From: Carya illinoinensis
Taxonomy: Eukaryota > Streptophyta > Magnoliopsida > Fagales > Juglandaceae
Direction of reading: 5' to 3'
Assembly (NCBI RefSeq): GCF_018687715.1
Contig: NC_056752.1
Span: 8,632,001 to 8,696,000 of the forward strand
Length of the DNA stretch: 64,000 bases
Positions 62,089-64,000 of the stretch are shown here, in pieces. The notes beneath the pieces are model-generated. The model was not told the origin of the DNA. It saw only the letters and a program-made list of their open reading frames with translations, and made no database searches. A program made the position numbers and the translations under genes. Numbering within the stretch: the stretch's first letter is position 1; each line of letters begins with the position of its first letter.

Positions 62089-62761
62089 GATATTGAACAA
62101 TGGTCGAATAAGATTCTTTTAGGTTCTTATTTGAATTTGGGGTCGGGTTTCAAGGGAGAGAGATAAATACATAAAATGGATCTTATAGTATTTAACCATT
62201 CAAAAATTTTTGCTTGCTAAACTTAATAATCTTTTTGTGAATTAACAGAAAATATTTCTTGAGACAACCGTTTCTTTTATGTGTTGTTTCCGAAAAGTAT
62301 AGATAACTTGGATATATATATGATGGGTCCACTACAAATAGCCAATAATAAAAGGTTGTGGTTTGCCAGCTTCAATCAAATCAAAACCTATTAAAAGATC
62401 ATCGATCTGTAGATTTTATCATTTTCAGTCACACTAATTACTAAGACATATTTTAAGCGACTTTTCATTCAAGCAATTAATATAAGAAGTTACTTAAACT
62501 ACGCATAATACGTTAACTGTGGTAAATTTTGGATGAAGAGTAACATTGTTCATAATATAGCAATGCTTGTGACTTAAAAATCAGGGATCTTCACTACATG
62601 AACTTGTTTTAAGTGACCTAGTGACCCCCTTGGTGATGATCTACGAAACCAACCATCACCCAAATTCATGGCCTGTCCTCCCAATTCATATATATGCCCT
62701 CCCTAGAAAGTTGACTAGTCTCGTTTGCTTTTTCTTTTGGATAACATTTATTCACCCCACC

Positions 62762-62796
<35 letters not shown>

Positions 62797-63102
62797 GGAA
62801 GATATAATAGGTCTTTGCATCAAGGTGGTGAATTCATTTACTTTCTCTTAAGTGTGTGTGTGTATTCATGTACAGATCATATAAAAAAAAGTAAATAAAA
62901 GGACGTGTTGGCACAACAGCCGAGTTTGATGCGTGTGCTGGAGAGGAGAGGCTTGTAGAGGTAGGGCAGGACCGAAAAGGAGGAGTTGTGGCGTGTACAG
63001 CCATGCAATGCAATCTTGCAAGTAAGACAGACAGCCCCCCACCCCCCCCAAACACGAAGGGCCCTGGCCTATAACTTAACTTCCTATATATTATATATTG
63101 TC

Positions 63103-63142
<40 letters not shown>

Positions 63143-64000
63143 GGGGGTGGTGGGAAGCCATTCAATGTATTGAATTCATTGTTGAAAGAGAAGGGGGGGA
63201 CCTGATAACTTAAGAGGTTGTTGAGCTGGAGCCTCAGATAATGCAACTCACACTGCTACTACTCCTGCTGTTCGATAATTGTGTTGTTTGCTTTAGAATG
63301 ACGCAATGTATGGGCGTGACCACAATCCCTGCCTAAGGTCTATGTTTTACTTTTATGAAAAATGGAAAAGATTCAGAAACGTTTTACAACCTGTTTTGCA
63401 GATTCATATCTGATTCAGGTGCCTAAATGTGTGAAAACAGGAAGACTGATCAGAAACAAACAAATAGGCTCAGTGTTGTCTTTTTTTATCGTTTTCAACT
63501 TTTCATTATCTAGATGTAGTCAAGAAATGAAATGTGAACGAGTCGCATATAAAATGAGATTTGTTCAACGTACGTATGTACCAAAGAAAACCCTGATCAA
63601 AACAAAAGGATGGATTTACAAAGTCCAAACTTTAAATACTCGGGAAAAGGCTGTTTCTAACTTTCTTGGAGTCATTGATGGCCTTTTTCTCATGCAGATA
63701 AGTGACAGGCAGATGGAGAGGCAATACTCAATAGTTGAACATAGCAACTGAAACAGCGCAGCGTTAATTGTGAACGCGGTTGGGGGAGGCCAGCCGGTCT
63801 GGGCTGAAAAACGGGAATGCCATTAATGCAACAGCGAAAGCAAAATGGTGTTGTGGGGCCTTCCTCTAACCGTTTGAATTAGTGTGAAATCAACGACCCA
63901 TCTTTCTCTCTCACAACCTGTGGTCAAGACTCACGAAATAGTCGGTTTGGATGGACACTGTTTTGAAGATCTGATCGGCTAATTTTGACTGTGAAAAGGT
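62089..64000. other. Right-end intergenic DNA
   Basis: Contains a long C-run (62765-62795), a (GT)n stretch near 62852-62864 and a (GA)n tract at about 63106-63140. The frame 63362-63751 (129 codons, ATG start) has no recognisable domain and could be chance or an exon of a gene lying beyond the window. No gene is called. Confidence 0.45.

Noticed and set aside
63362..63751. 129-codon plus-strand frame starting with ATG
   Set aside because: No recognisable domain, and no supporting neighbours or exon signals. It may be chance or part of a gene beyond the window.

Overview
This is nuclear DNA from a flowering plant. It has intron-rich genes, AT-rich intergenic DNA, plant LTR retrotransposons, LINEs, MITEs and an integrated plant pararetrovirus. 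The three host genes and the repeat content suggest a woody rosid. A Fagales/Juglandaceae tree is my guess, from the look of a MITE at 43822, and it is not established. I see no prokaryotic features and no RNA genes.

Layout. (1) 250-1745: a dead LINE ORF2 fragment on the minus strand. (2) 5084-12971: a nearly full-length but broken endogenous caulimovirid of florendovirus type on the minus strand. It sits in a CA/TA dinucleotide tract and is flanked by a terminal redundancy of about 112 bp that ends at a tRNA-Met primer site. (3) About 13700-14333: a CACTA-like fragment with subterminal repeats. (4) 20229-24016 (+): a DUF248 putative methyltransferase, PMT15-like, 6 exons, 636 aa. (5) 24725-29452 (-): a plant UBX protein, PUX9-like, 11 exons, 514 aa, convergent with PMT15. 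(6) 30517-41350: a three-level transposon nest. An old LTR of one family is split by a solo LTR, which is split by an intact young 8047-bp non-autonomous LTR element of the same family as the outermost LTR. (7) 41380-42460: a second LINE fragment (-). (8) 43811-47583: a MITE split by a gag-less Ty3/gypsy element. (9) 49424-58629 (+): QUA3, 7 exons, 598 aa, with a 4.1-kb last intron carrying repeats. (10) 59986-62088: a duplicated block with a MITE in one copy, then a 1.57-kb hAT-like non-autonomous element.

The host genes form a conserved neighbourhood. From memory, Arabidopsis has QUA3 (At4g00740), PMT15 (At4g00750) and a UBX gene (At4g00752) side by side. QUA3 and PMT15 are related type II membrane proteins of the Golgi methyltransferase family, and they share five intron positions and phases here. 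The UBX protein belongs to the separate CDC48/ubiquitin pathway.

The most unusual signal is a tandem array of short hairpins inside the young element's LTRs (32551-32686 and 38257-38392). Stem substitutions occur in base-pair-preserving pairs. The old relative has hairpins of different sequence at the corresponding position (30989-31130).
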